Positions 26,234-36,267 of a DNA stretch of 64,000 nucleotides are shown here, piece after piece; position 1 is the first letter of the stretch; every line of letters starts with the position of its first letter. The position numbers and the translations under genes are program-made. The DNA is from Lachnospiraceae bacterium oral taxon 096 (GTDB lineage: Bacteria; Bacillota; Clostridia; Lachnospirales; Lachnospiraceae): assembly GCA_018141845.1 (NCBI GenBank), contig CP073340.1:98501-162500 (forward strand), given 5' to 3'. Under the pieces are notes generated by a model, which did not search any database, was not told where the DNA came from, and saw only the letters and a list, made by a program, of their open reading frames with translations.

Positions 26234-29200
26234 CTACCGCCTCGATAAAAACATTAAGGATATCGAATCTAATGAAATCACCGGATTAGACAAAGCATAA
26301 TATACTGCTTCATACTGAGATTTGATTGATTTAAGATTGTCCATATCTTTTCCCAAATATATATATTCAGACTCATATCCACTAACGATACGATCTATCT
26401 CTCTCTTGGCCCCACTTAAATCCGCCAATTTGATCGCTTTCTTCTTAGCCTTATCCATCGATATTTTTCCTATTTTTCTCACAGTTTCCTGCCACTCACT
26501 CTCAGGGTATTCTTCCATAAATCTCTCTAATGGAGACATCTCTCCCCTTTTACCTGAGCGTTGTCCAATATGATCAGCATTTTGGACATTTCTTTTTTCA
26601 AAGATGTAATCTATAAGTTTTTCATCAGATACATTGTCTCCTTTGCATATGGAAACAAATACTATTATCTGCTTCATCGGCAGGTACATTCTAAACTGAG
26701 ACAAGAGCTGAATCGGGATCCCATTATCATAGAGATAATTAATTTCTGGCTCTACATTGTAGATGCAAGCAAATCCCGTAAAGTTAAACGGAGCCATGTT
26801 TGCAAACACACAACAACGACCTCTGCTGCTATCAACTGCATTTCCAATGATACTATCAAAAACAGGATCTCCTGGTGCATAAAACAACAGATCCTCTCTT
26901 TTGATTGCTGTAGATCGGTCAAATGTTCCCAGTATCCTACCCTCTTTTCTTACAATAGGCGTATCATCGTATAGTTCCCAAGCTGGAGGGATAAAGAGCG
27001 ACTGTATCGCAGCTCTTTCTTTAAACATTGACGCAGCAAATTGAACCACCCCAGCTTTTGACACAGAACTGCCCAAACCAACCTGCATAGCCCACCCTAA
27101 CATTGATGATTGGAACAGGTCACTTTCACCACCACTATATGTTGACAGCATCTGCTTAACTGCTAACGAAAGAGGTCTATAGATAACACTACCTGAATCA
27201 TATAGTTGCTCTTCCTCAACAGTGTCGCATACCTCTTCTGTCATATCTATGATTTCTGACAGTGCATTTCCCAGTCCCGTATGCACATCCTCAAAAATTG
27301 CATTCGATATTTTCTCATTAAGTTCGGCAGTAATGATTTCAAGTCCACTCAATGATTTGGTAAAAAGATTTAATCCTTCATTCCATATGCAGAATAACTG
27401 TTCCTCTATCGTTCCTTTCCCATAGAACACCACCGAATTTACCTGCATATGATTCTTATCTCTGCCCAATCTATCCAGTCTACCAATTCGTTGTTCGATT
27501 GCATTGGCCGTCCATGGTAAATCAACATGGATCACCCAGTCCGCATTTTGGAAGTTTCGTCCTTCACCGCCTGTTACATCGCAAAGAATAACACGGCACT
27601 CCTCGTTATTCTGGAAGTCATAAACACTATCTTCTAACTCTTGCTGAAGCATATTAGCTGTGAAGCAAACAGCGTTAATATCTCTCTTTTCCAGCAATTC
27701 TCCTAATTTCCAAAGCGTTGCAGGAAATTCAGAAAAAATCACAACCTTCCCATTATTGTCCTTGGTGATTCTTACTTCCTGTTCTATAAAATCAATCACA
27801 TGAAGCAATCTACCTTTTATATCATCAGGATTCTCATCGAGGAGATACTCAGCTTGATTAATCTCATCATCACCCTGTGTAATCCACAACCCAAGATTTG
27901 CAAGCAGATCCTGATCATCTATGCCCAATTCATCTACGACATCCTTAAGTGCCCAAGGTGAACTAAACATAGCCTGAAGCAACAAATATAGTTTATCAGC
28001 GTCTATGCTATCTCCTTCTATTTTTCCTGAAATGTATTCAAGAAGAGCATAATAAACATTCTGCTCGGAATAGTTGTCATCAGCATTCTTTACATCATAA
28101 CCATTCTCATAGATTTTTCTTTGTCCTAACGCCTCATTTATATAATTTCGCCGATTTCGTATTACATTTCTCTCTATCCGATAATTTTCTGAAATATATG
28201 ACAATGCCTGTTCTGCATATTTCTGTCCGCCATCGTTATCAGAAATATTTACACTATCAATTATCTTGCTAAGGTGTATATCATCCAATTCTTCAGCAAG
28301 TTCAGTTAGTTTATCCAAAGTATCCTCTTTATAATCTTCGTATTGGTTCATGTGTATCAACATCGCATTGACACGCCTTTGTATCTTCTTCTGCCTTGCC
28401 AAAATGGATCCAAATTCCTTAACCGTCATGCGACAATACTGATCAGGCTGCAATAAAGACAATAGTTTCAGATACTCTTCTTTACGATCCTGAATAGGCG
28501 TTGCACTCAAAAATAGAGCATTAGGTACTCTTTTGCTAAGTTGGAGAACCAAATCGTACTTCTCATTTTGTGATAAAAGCCTGTGAGTCTCATCCACAAG
28601 CAGTATATCCCACTTTCTGTCCATAACATCACAATACTCATCCAAATCTTCAAGTGAAAATATTAGATGCTTTGCATATGAAGCCATTGCATCACCAATC
28701 AATGCATTTATGTTAAACTTATACTTCAACTCATTTAACCATTGTTGTGCTAATGCAGCCGGAACAATGTATAATACCCTTAAGTTCTGTGTTTCTGACA
28801 ACAATATCTTGATTATTGAAGCGGCTTCTATAGTCTTTCCAAGTCCTACCTCATCAGCCAACATATACCGAATAGGTCTTGATTCAAATGCCCTTACAAT
28901 AGTGCTTATCTGGTGTTCCATCAAATATGTCCTGCATCCAGCAAGCTCCTTAAAACCATACACAGTATTATTAACCATGTGCATATTATTACTTACATGG
29001 AGCCTATTTGCATACCATGTTGGATTCTGAAACTCATATTGCATCATCTGCTTTAATGGTTGATAGTCTGATGCAGAATATTCTATTTCCAATATATCCT
29101 CAGAATAAGAATTAATTTCACCGTTGAAAAGCATAACATAATATTCGTACATTGCATCTTCTGTTTGTTCAATCTTTTTGGAAAGGATTTTTCCCCTTCC

Positions 29201-29446
29201 GTCAGGGGTAACAACAGGTGCACCTTTTGTCGCACCACATCTCCTTACCTTATCAATGGCGAACTTACACTTTTCAAAGGCATGCACATAAAACCTCTTA
29301 CTGTCCTTCAGGTCGTAAATTTTCACATCTATTTCACCCGAAAGATCATTTATCGAAGTAATCTTTCCCAAGACAAAGTTACGCGGAAAGTAAGTATCAT
29401 TCTCTTCAAATACAATTGGGCATCTCACATATTGTCCGACTTTCAT
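26234..29446 (-). CDS. SNF2-family helicase, DpdE-like
   Basis: 1070 aa from the ATG at 29446, which has GGAGG 7 bp upstream. The open frame extends to 29569, but the extra 41 residues read as the tail of a decayed Mrr protein (ELMIKHSVGLE...KIDEDYFED), so I exclude them. Motifs: ADEVGLGKT (about 197-205), LLVDETHRLL (DETH in place of DEAH), FLSATPIQDR, and DVTGGEGRNFQNADWVIHVD plus EQRIGRLDRLGR. An N-terminal beta-rich domain of ~130 residues precedes the motor. This is the RapA/HepA-type SNF2 layout, as in DpdE and DISARM DrmD. Inferred role: DNA translocase of the restriction module. Confidence 0.72.
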   Translation of the reverse strand: MKVGQYVRCPIVFEENDTYFPRNFVLGKITSINDLSGEIDVKIYDLKDSKRFYVHAFEKCKFAIDKVRRCGATKGAPVVTPDGRGKILSKKIEQTEDAMYEYYVMLFNGEINSYSEDILEIEYSASDYQPLKQMMQYEFQNPTWYANRLHVSNNMHMVNNTVYGFKELAGCRTYLMEHQISTIVRAFESRPIRYMLADEVGLGKTIEAASIIKILLSETQNLRVLYIVPAALAQQWLNELKYKFNINALIGDAMASYAKHLIFSLEDLDEYCDVMDRKWDILLVDETHRLLSQNEKYDLVLQLSKRVPNALFLSATPIQDRKEEYLKLLSLLQPDQYCRMTVKEFGSILARQKKIQRRVNAMLIHMNQYEDYKEDTLDKLTELAEELDDIHLSKIIDSVNISDNDGGQKYAEQALSYISENYRIERNVIRNRRNYINEALGQRKIYENGYDVKNADDNYSEQNVYYALLEYISGKIEGDSIDADKLYLLLQAMFSSPWALKDVVDELGIDDQDLLANLGLWITQGDDEINQAEYLLDENPDDIKGRLLHVIDFIEQEVRITKDNNGKVVIFSEFPATLWKLGELLEKRDINAVCFTANMLQQELEDSVYDFQNNEECRVILCDVTGGEGRNFQNADWVIHVDLPWTANAIEQRIGRLDRLGRDKNHMQVNSVVFYGKGTIEEQLFCIWNEGLNLFTKSLSGLEIITAELNEKISNAIFEDVHTGLGNALSEIIDMTEEVCDTVEEEQLYDSGSVIYRPLSLAVKQMLSTYSGGESDLFQSSMLGWAMQVGLGSSVSKAGVVQFAASMFKERAAIQSLFIPPAWELYDDTPIVRKEGRILGTFDRSTAIKREDLLFYAPGDPVFDSIIGNAVDSSRGRCCVFANMAPFNFTGFACIYNVEPEINYLYDNGIPIQLLSQFRMYLPMKQIIVFVSICKGDNVSDEKLIDYIFEKRNVQNADHIGQRSGKRGEMSPLERFMEEYPESEWQETVRKIGKISMDKAKKKAIKLADLSGAKREIDRIVSGYESEYIYLGKDMDNLKSIKSQYEAVYYALSNPVISLDSISLMFLSRR

Positions 29447-29491
29447 GTAATAACCTCCAAATACAATAATAAGTCCAGCGAATTCGCTTAT

Positions 29492-29970
29492 ATCTTCAAA
29501 GTAATCCTCATCTATTTTATAAACGATGTACTCTTTTATTCTTTCAAGTCCAACGCTATGCTTTATCATTAACTCAACTCGGAAATCTCCATCAATCCAA
29601 TTTGTTTTCTGCTTTTTACATTAACAAAATCCAGTATTTCTTTTGTAAACTTTGATGTTATAATGACAACCCCTTTCTCGTCCTTTTGCATCACTCCAAT
29701 AAAGCGTTGAATTTATGGTTACCTAACCAGATTTATCATCGCATCCATAGCCCATAGCAAGTAAAAAATCCACTACCAGCTTTTCAAAGAAACTCAGATG
29801 GCATTCTCTTACTTTCTTAAGCAAGAAATGCTTTAAAACCCCCAAATATCTGTGATATGCTTGTGCCATTTTTTCCTCTGGTAGCAGTTCATCTTCAATG
29901 TCCAAAACATATTACAAATTTTCTAGTTCAATAGAAGATGGATTCATATCATCAACTAAGCTATAATTGC
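29492..29970 (-). pseudogene. mrr: Mrr-type restriction endonuclease remnant
   Basis: Three pieces of one Mrr-like protein remain. (1) LVDDMNPSSIELENL, an in-frame TAA, then LLPEEKMAQAYHRYLGVLK and FFEKLVVDFLLAMGYG, the end of Mrr_N and the start of the catalytic domain (29723-29959). (2) IQRFIGVMQKDEKGVV and IITSKFTKEILDFV, the late part of the catalytic domain (about 29600-29710). (3) After a frameshift, IDGDFRVELMIKHSVGL and KIDEDYFED (29492-29595), the typical Mrr C-terminus. The part that should hold the catalytic Asp and QAK residues, between MGYG and QRFIG, is deleted. It is therefore dead as a nuclease. It lies inside the operon, between the AddB-like and SNF2 genes. Confidence 0.85.
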
Positions 29971-30008
29971 ATCACATATTGTTCTCTTCTTCATATCCCA
30001 CATCACCT

Positions 30009-32915
30009 CTATTTATTCTCTACCACATAGGATTCTAAGCATATACCTTTATTAGGGCAGAAGACACACCAGCTTCCTGCATGTGCCATATTCTCATCAG
30101 TATCATTCAAATACTGCAAGGTAGCTTCGATTAATTCTTTCTTCTCCAAAATTGGTATATCATGTAGTCCGTAAATCTTCTTTCCGTCTTCCCACCTTGT
30201 TATATTTTCAAATGTCTTATATGGATGTGATTTTGGATAATCCTGACCATTTTCAGCAAATAAAGCATTTCCAAAGTTTTCTCTTAACTGCATATGTGTC
30301 CGATCACACTTGTGCACTTTAGTGTCCCCATCACGAAATATGCTATGGACCACATAGTTTTCCGCTCTTCTTTCAAGATCGAGAATCTCCGTTTCTCTAA
30401 AGAACGGGAAATATGGTCTCATTTTTTTAGATTCTGCCCCTACCACAGACGACAATACTCTTTTGGCATCATTCATCGGCTCGTTATCAAGCTGTTGCCA
30501 TACACTTTTTATCAGTAAATTCTCATAAAGTTTCTGGAACAAGAATTTCCCTGAAAAAATAGGCTGTGGATTCAATACAAAATCAAACAGATATCTGTAT
30601 GGGCACAAAAACATATCTGCCATTTGTTCCGGTGCATAAGTCATTGAAATAATCGGTTCTGTTCCGAACTCTATTCTGATCACATTATCACAGTCACCCA
30701 TCCTTTCCCCATCAGGACCATCAGCCTTTTCTACGCCAATGAGTTTTAGCATCTCATACAAGTCAGTTGTATTATCTCCATATCTTTTTACAAAGCTGAT
30801 CTTTGATTCGCATTGGTTGAAATATAGCCCATAAAACAGTGCATATCGCAAGAAATTACTCTTTTCTCCCAAAGCTGCATAATAAACTTGAAACAGTAGC
30901 TCTTTAGGATTATATGCTCTTTCAATGAACATCTCTGATAAAGGCCATGGTAACAAGTCATCAATATCTTTATTCATATCTGCATCGGATACGCATGCAA
31001 AATGATATACTTTTTTAAATCCTGGTTTATTCTGTGCCTTACTATTTAATACATCACCATCTATCTGTTCGAAATTCTTTACAAACCAATCTGATACTGG
31101 TTCTTCTTTTTGCTTTAAGAAGAAATACAATCCTTTACGAAGGTCTTCAAAAGTACCCTCATATTCATCTTCTTTTTTCTTCATCTGGATTATATCCAAT
31201 TTAGTAAGAAGCTGAGTTATGAGTGTTTTTTCCTCTTCACTAACCAAGGTATCCTGTCTCTCTCTTACAAATTCTTCAAGCCGTTCAAAATGCTTCTTAA
31301 AATTAATCTTGTCTTCGGTGGTTCCTGTAAACAGTTTCTTTGCTATCTCATTAATCTCACATATTGCCTTATAAAGATTATCAAAATCATTTGCAGTAAT
31401 CTTATATGTATTATATATGTTCATTGCTTTAAGTGAAAAAGCAATCGAACCCTGATTTGAACTAGATACCTGAGAATAAGCATTCTTATACTTTTTGCCA
31501 ATAATCCTATCAAAATCCTCAACTGTCTCAACATGTTCAAATAAAGGCTGAACATTCATCAATGTTTTAAGTAGTGCTTCAGCACTATACTTTGAAAGAA
31601 TACCGGAATTAACGCATTCCCTCAGAAAGTCGTAATCCAGTCCAAGACTTTGAGTGTCTGGATCCCACATAGCATAAAGGGCAGTAAAAAACTGTCCTAC
31701 TGGATAAGCGAGAAAATGTCTGTTTCTGGCATACTCAGGATGATACACCTGAAGTAAGTCATCGACATCCTTATTAGCTGTATATACAACTTCCTGCATT
31801 TTTCTTAAAATCGCCGCAGTTCCTGCATTTTTCTTAAAAGGCTTTTCAGATAACGACATTGTATCACTCATGCTTGCTTCAGCTTCCATAAACTCATCAG
31901 AAATATACCCAGCATATTCCGAAATGTTATCAAATTCCTGTACCCTAACATCTTTATACAGATCATAGTTATCTCTCATCCTTTTGTCAGTTCGAGATAC
32001 CGTCTCTTCACATAATAATCCAAAATTACTTGCTATAGCATTTCCAGGTCTCTTAAACTGACCTATTGGAACATACGAGCCAACATTTCTGTCATGGTGT
32101 ATAGGTGTGTTAAACTGCTGGTAAATATAAGTCCATGATGAATATATTTCCTTAAACTCAGGAACATAATTGTGTACGAAAATAACCTCCACACCTAACT
32201 TATCCAAGTGGGTTATAAAACGCAATTGAAGAGGCGTGAACTGATGTATTCCATGAATAACAATATGCTTGCCATCCCAATGATTTGTGCTTTCAATCAT
32301 ACGATCAAGCAGCTTCTCTTCCTGTTTCCAAAGCTTACTATCATCTGTATCCTTATACTCATTTCTTATGGTCTCCTTCTCAACCTTTTCATCCTCAGCC
32401 TGTTTTTTTAACATAGATATAATCTCTGGTAAATTAGGCATTTTGGGCAGTTTAAAGAGTCTCTCATTCTCAGTTATCTTCAGCATATATGCAAACAGTC
32501 TATGTTCCATACTCAGACCGTCTGTTTTTAACGATGAAGAATCTATGCCCAGTTCAATGAACAACCGCAGTGAATCAAGCATTTCATCTTTGTTGTGAGT
32601 CAATGCAATATACAAATCATCAGATAGTTTCTTATTCTGATTCCATCTTCTATACACTGCACTCAGCTCGCTGTATTGAAGGATTCGCACTCCAATGTCA
32701 TTAGTCCATGTCCTAAAGATTTTTTCGTTTACAATATCATCAATAGGACATATCAGAGACTCTATATCCTCTCTCATTACACTTATAAGACCATTTACCA
32801 ATGTTCTGGATGCACACAACTGAGGATAATCTTTAATATGGTCAACATTACCATTCCAAAAGTCTGTCTCTCTTATCCTATATGGGTCTGCATAAGTATA
32901 GATTTTATAAGCCAT
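30009..32915 (-). CDS. AddB-like protein with Fe-S cluster cysteines
   Basis: 968 aa from the ATG at 32915 (RBS GGGAGGA, 8 bp); a longer frame to 32957 only overlaps the upstream gene. Four Cys match the AddB/AddAB Fe-S arrangement: C771 in MFLCPYRYLFDF and C950-x2-C953-x5-C959 in WCVFCPNKGIC at the very end. No Walker A is seen, as in a degenerate helicase (AddB keeps one, so this is more derived). Between the Cys groups I find no clear D...EVK nuclease motif, so the PD-(D/E)XK site may be inactive. It overlaps the NERD-UvrD gene by 11 bp. Inferred role: partner of that helicase in an AddAB-like DNA end-processing complex within the restriction module. Confidence 0.55.
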   Translation of the reverse strand: MAYKIYTYADPYRIRETDFWNGNVDHIKDYPQLCASRTLVNGLISVMREDIESLICPIDDIVNEKIFRTWTNDIGVRILQYSELSAVYRRWNQNKKLSDDLYIALTHNKDEMLDSLRLFIELGIDSSSLKTDGLSMEHRLFAYMLKITENERLFKLPKMPNLPEIISMLKKQAEDEKVEKETIRNEYKDTDDSKLWKQEEKLLDRMIESTNHWDGKHIVIHGIHQFTPLQLRFITHLDKLGVEVIFVHNYVPEFKEIYSSWTYIYQQFNTPIHHDRNVGSYVPIGQFKRPGNAIASNFGLLCEETVSRTDKRMRDNYDLYKDVRVQEFDNISEYAGYISDEFMEAEASMSDTMSLSEKPFKKNAGTAAILRKMQEVVYTANKDVDDLLQVYHPEYARNRHFLAYPVGQFFTALYAMWDPDTQSLGLDYDFLRECVNSGILSKYSAEALLKTLMNVQPLFEHVETVEDFDRIIGKKYKNAYSQVSSSNQGSIAFSLKAMNIYNTYKITANDFDNLYKAICEINEIAKKLFTGTTEDKINFKKHFERLEEFVRERQDTLVSEEEKTLITQLLTKLDIIQMKKKEDEYEGTFEDLRKGLYFFLKQKEEPVSDWFVKNFEQIDGDVLNSKAQNKPGFKKVYHFACVSDADMNKDIDDLLPWPLSEMFIERAYNPKELLFQVYYAALGEKSNFLRYALFYGLYFNQCESKISFVKRYGDNTTDLYEMLKLIGVEKADGPDGERMGDCDNVIRIEFGTEPIISMTYAPEQMADMFLCPYRYLFDFVLNPQPIFSGKFLFQKLYENLLIKSVWQQLDNEPMNDAKRVLSSVVGAESKKMRPYFPFFRETEILDLERRAENYVVHSIFRDGDTKVHKCDRTHMQLRENFGNALFAENGQDYPKSHPYKTFENITRWEDGKKIYGLHDIPILEKKELIEATLQYLNDTDENMAHAGSWCVFCPNKGICLESYVVENK

Positions 32916-35900
32916 TATTCTTATCCTCCCATATAAGATTTTGCCAGCATTTACCATTCTTTCCGTTTAGAGCTATCCAAGAAAATGTTCTTATGGCTCT
33001 CGTCATTGCAACATATAAGATACGTGTTTCTTCTCTCATTCGTTCGCTTTTTTCCATACTTTCATCAAAATAATCATTCTGGTATATGTCCTGGTATCTG
33101 TCATCATCTGTTTTTGTTTTAATTTGATATCCGACCTTTATTCCAGATTCATTCACAACAGAAACATTAATAGTAGACTGCTTCATAATATTGATTGCAT
33201 CTGAACAGTAAGGTAAAATAACTGAACCATATTCCAACCCTTTCGATTTATGTACAGTTACACATTTAATAACACATTCTTGTCCTTTTGCATCTGGAAG
33301 ACGGCTATCCACATTTTTTACACCGACTATGTTCGCAGTTAATCTATCCACAAGCGAATTAATCGACAAAGAATCCATGTTTGCTGCCTTAATCAGTTCT
33401 TCTAAAAGCATATCCACATTCAGTCGATAATTGTCCCGCTTCCATTTGCTGTCTTGTCCATAATGTACCCACGGCTTCAAAATACTGTATATTTTTCTCA
33501 TCACTTGAAGAACCGGCATCACTCTTAGAGCTCGGATGATATTATTCCAGTTTTTCCATTGATCACCTTCTGCAACAGACAGTTTCATATCTATCATCTT
33601 CTGTAACTTTCTTGCTTGAGAAGTATCTTGAATCTTTGATTTCTTCCAACCAGATTTTTTATCGTTCTCTCGAATCTGATACATTCTTGATTTACTCATT
33701 CCGCCGCCTATAAAATTGGACGAAACGAAGGCGAATAGATAATCGGATTCATCATAATGCAAGAGTGCATTCGCCAAAGTAAGCATATCAAGAGCAGGTG
33801 CTGACATATACAAATCACCACCAGTATTTGTAAGCACCTCATACCCCTTCTCCTTTCCTCCCTGCTTAATAAATTCCGCTTGCCAGTTTTCTCTTACAAG
33901 AATAGCAATTTCTTTATCCTTATCTGACAAAGCTATTCCTTGACCTTCCAAGCTCTTGATCCTTTCTTTTATTCTGTTTACTTCCTCAAATACCGCTGAA
34001 ATCCTATCTTCCTCAGCAGCAATCGAAATCTTTTTATAAAATTCTGATGGGTTTGTACTTCGGTTATAATCACGAGTACCAATCAGTCTATCTGTATTGA
34101 AGCCTGTAGCATTTTCCTTATATATCAATAATGGTTCACCACCCTCGGTCCTGTTTCCCAAATCAGAGAATGTTGAATGGAATACATCTAACAACTGAGC
34201 GTCCGTTCTATAATTTTTATAAAGAGAATATATTTGCCATTCAGGACTATTATCTACTCCAAGCCGCTTAAATGCATTCTCTTTGGCACCTCTAAACCTA
34301 TAAATACATTGCTTTACATCGCCTACCACAAACAGCTTGTACTGTAACAATTTTGCAATCTGCAAAATGGCATCAATCTGGACATCATCAGTATCCTGGA
34401 ACTCATCAACAAACATATACTGCGGTCTTCCAGTCTGCATTTTTATAAGTCTTTCAACATTTTCTTTCCTTTCAATACATAACTGAAGCGTAGACATCAT
34501 ATTATTCAAATGAATTTTATTCTGCTTCTTTAAATATATGTCCAATTCCCTCTCAACCTTGGGGATGATATCCTGAATAAGTTTATGAAACTCTCCATCA
34601 ATTCCTCCGGAAACCATTTCTCCAAAATTTTCTGCTTTCAACTGTCTCACATCTATACTCTGATTATGAAGCCTTGTAAGAATGTTCAGTATATCCTTGT
34701 TAATCAGATAAATTGGCATCCCAAGTTTCTTAACATATGAATCACCATATTCCCTCTGTTTTTGAGATATATATTGGTCAACTAAATCAGCTATAATCTG
34801 CTTTATCTTATAGTCACCAGAAGTAACCGATATGTCTGTTCCATATCCTAACTCAATTCCAAGAACAGAGATGATTTTCTTCGCATATGAGTGAATTGTA
34901 CTTATCTGCATTCCCTCTATCTGATTGATAAAGGCAAGGCAGTCACTATCTCCTGTAAGCAGATAGTAATTATTGAAATGCTGCCTGATCTTATCTTCCA
35001 TCTGATTAGCAGCATCATCAGTAAATGTAATCATTACAATTCTTTTTGCCATTTCCTTCATGGAGCAGTTTTGGATATGACATATGTATGCAATCCTTGA
35101 AATCATCGTGAAGGTCTTTCCTGTTCCGGCACCGGCCTTGACGACAATATTTTTAGTGGAATCTGTATGTTCAATCCTATACTGTTCAAGATTGAAATTG
35201 CACATTTTGTCAATTTGCTTCATTACCACAAACTTTTTCTCGGTAATGTTTTTTCCGTCTTCAATGACAAATAACGATTCCCCCATATCCAACGGAGACA
35301 CCGAATATACCACACAATTAAACACTTGGAATGTTGTTATCCCTGAGATCTTCTTTTCCTTGCTCTGCCCTTCAAAGTTGATTTTTAGATTTAAGCCTTC
35401 TGCAACAAGTCCTTTTTCAATGATTACACCCTTAATAGCCTCCGCTATTATCGCCAAATCTCCTGGCTCTTCCGTTATGATATAAAGCTTTGTTCCCACA
35501 CTGTATGCCTTAGTCAGCCTTTTCTTTATGTCATCATTCATATCAGAATGTGGAATATAGGCAAACAAAGAATACGCCGATTTGATAGGGCTTTCTGCAT
35601 CCTTTATCAAATCCATGTTCTCTATCGTTATATCCTCAATATTCAAATCTGTTTCAAATATCTTCCGAACTCTATACATTAACTCTGGGGTAAAATCAGC
35701 ACAATGACTCAATGCACCCCTATGGTTTTTGATTCCAAGATTCATTTTCTCGTAAAAGGCTTTCTTGGAATCAAGATCTTCTCTCAAAATCGTAGATTCA
35801 AATTCACAGACCGTTTCTATGCCTTTGTTATCATAATTGTCTTTTGATAGATTAGGAAAGGCTACCATATCATAGATTAAAGGTATCTTTCCGGTCTTTT

Positions 35901-36237
35901 GCCGAATTTTGCTACGCATTTTATATACATAATCTCTGGCTTGAGAAGTAGGGTTTTCTATACTCTCTCCCTCTTCACCAGTTTCTGCATCTTTTGTCTT
36001 AATCAAAATCGAATCACCATTTTTTACTTCCTTTATGGTGTCCAGTCTCCATGACTTAACTTCAAAAATGATGATGCCTATTTTGGGAGCGAGAAGGCAT
36101 ACATCAAATTGAGCACCAAATATGGGACGGTTTCTATATATCACATAAGAATCATCAAAGTATTCCTTCAATTTCTTTATCAAATAATCCTCTCCCCAGT
36201 TATCACTCTGAAGATCCGAGCCAATAAACTTTGCCAT
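32905..36237 (-). CDS. UvrD/Rep-type helicase with N-terminal NERD nuclease-related domain
   Basis: 1110 aa. The N-terminal ~170 residues are a NERD domain: GED near 15-17, FDVCLL (D45) and IFEVKSW (E59, K61), so the Asp, Glu and Lys of a PD-(D/E)XK-like fold are present. The helicase follows: Q-motif EQYRI (351-355), Walker A GAGTGKT (369-375), VDEFQDTDDVQ (motif II), KQCIYRFRGA (motif III), VTVHKSKGLEYGSVILPY (motif V) and YVAMTRA (motif VI). RBS AAAGGAGAGG. First gene of the minus-strand operon facing dnd. Related NERD-UvrD proteins occur in defence islands. Inferred role: 3'-5' translocase with a nuclease head, acting with the AddB-like partner. Confidence 0.82.
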   Translation of the reverse strand: MAKFIGSDLQSDNWGEDYLIKKLKEYFDDSYVIYRNRPIFGAQFDVCLLAPKIGIIIFEVKSWRLDTIKEVKNGDSILIKTKDAETGEEGESIENPTSQARDYVYKMRSKIRQKTGKIPLIYDMVAFPNLSKDNYDNKGIETVCEFESTILREDLDSKKAFYEKMNLGIKNHRGALSHCADFTPELMYRVRKIFETDLNIEDITIENMDLIKDAESPIKSAYSLFAYIPHSDMNDDIKKRLTKAYSVGTKLYIITEEPGDLAIIAEAIKGVIIEKGLVAEGLNLKINFEGQSKEKKISGITTFQVFNCVVYSVSPLDMGESLFVIEDGKNITEKKFVVMKQIDKMCNFNLEQYRIEHTDSTKNIVVKAGAGTGKTFTMISRIAYICHIQNCSMKEMAKRIVMITFTDDAANQMEDKIRQHFNNYYLLTGDSDCLAFINQIEGMQISTIHSYAKKIISVLGIELGYGTDISVTSGDYKIKQIIADLVDQYISQKQREYGDSYVKKLGMPIYLINKDILNILTRLHNQSIDVRQLKAENFGEMVSGGIDGEFHKLIQDIIPKVERELDIYLKKQNKIHLNNMMSTLQLCIERKENVERLIKMQTGRPQYMFVDEFQDTDDVQIDAILQIAKLLQYKLFVVGDVKQCIYRFRGAKENAFKRLGVDNSPEWQIYSLYKNYRTDAQLLDVFHSTFSDLGNRTEGGEPLLIYKENATGFNTDRLIGTRDYNRSTNPSEFYKKISIAAEEDRISAVFEEVNRIKERIKSLEGQGIALSDKDKEIAILVRENWQAEFIKQGGKEKGYEVLTNTGGDLYMSAPALDMLTLANALLHYDESDYLFAFVSSNFIGGGMSKSRMYQIRENDKKSGWKKSKIQDTSQARKLQKMIDMKLSVAEGDQWKNWNNIIRALRVMPVLQVMRKIYSILKPWVHYGQDSKWKRDNYRLNVDMLLEELIKAANMDSLSINSLVDRLTANIVGVKNVDSRLPDAKGQECVIKCVTVHKSKGLEYGSVILPYCSDAINIMKQSTINVSVVNESGIKVGYQIKTKTDDDRYQDIYQNDYFDESMEKSERMREETRILYVAMTRAIRTFSWIALNGKNGKCWQNLIWEDKNNGL

Positions 36238-36267
36238 ACTTAAACCTCTCCTTTGAAAGGATTCTCC

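Noticed and set aside
23737..29446. DISARM-type helicase pair
   Set aside because: No DISARM methyltransferase (drmMI/II), DUF1998 protein (drmB) or PLD gene (drmC) lies nearby, so DISARM is not supported.
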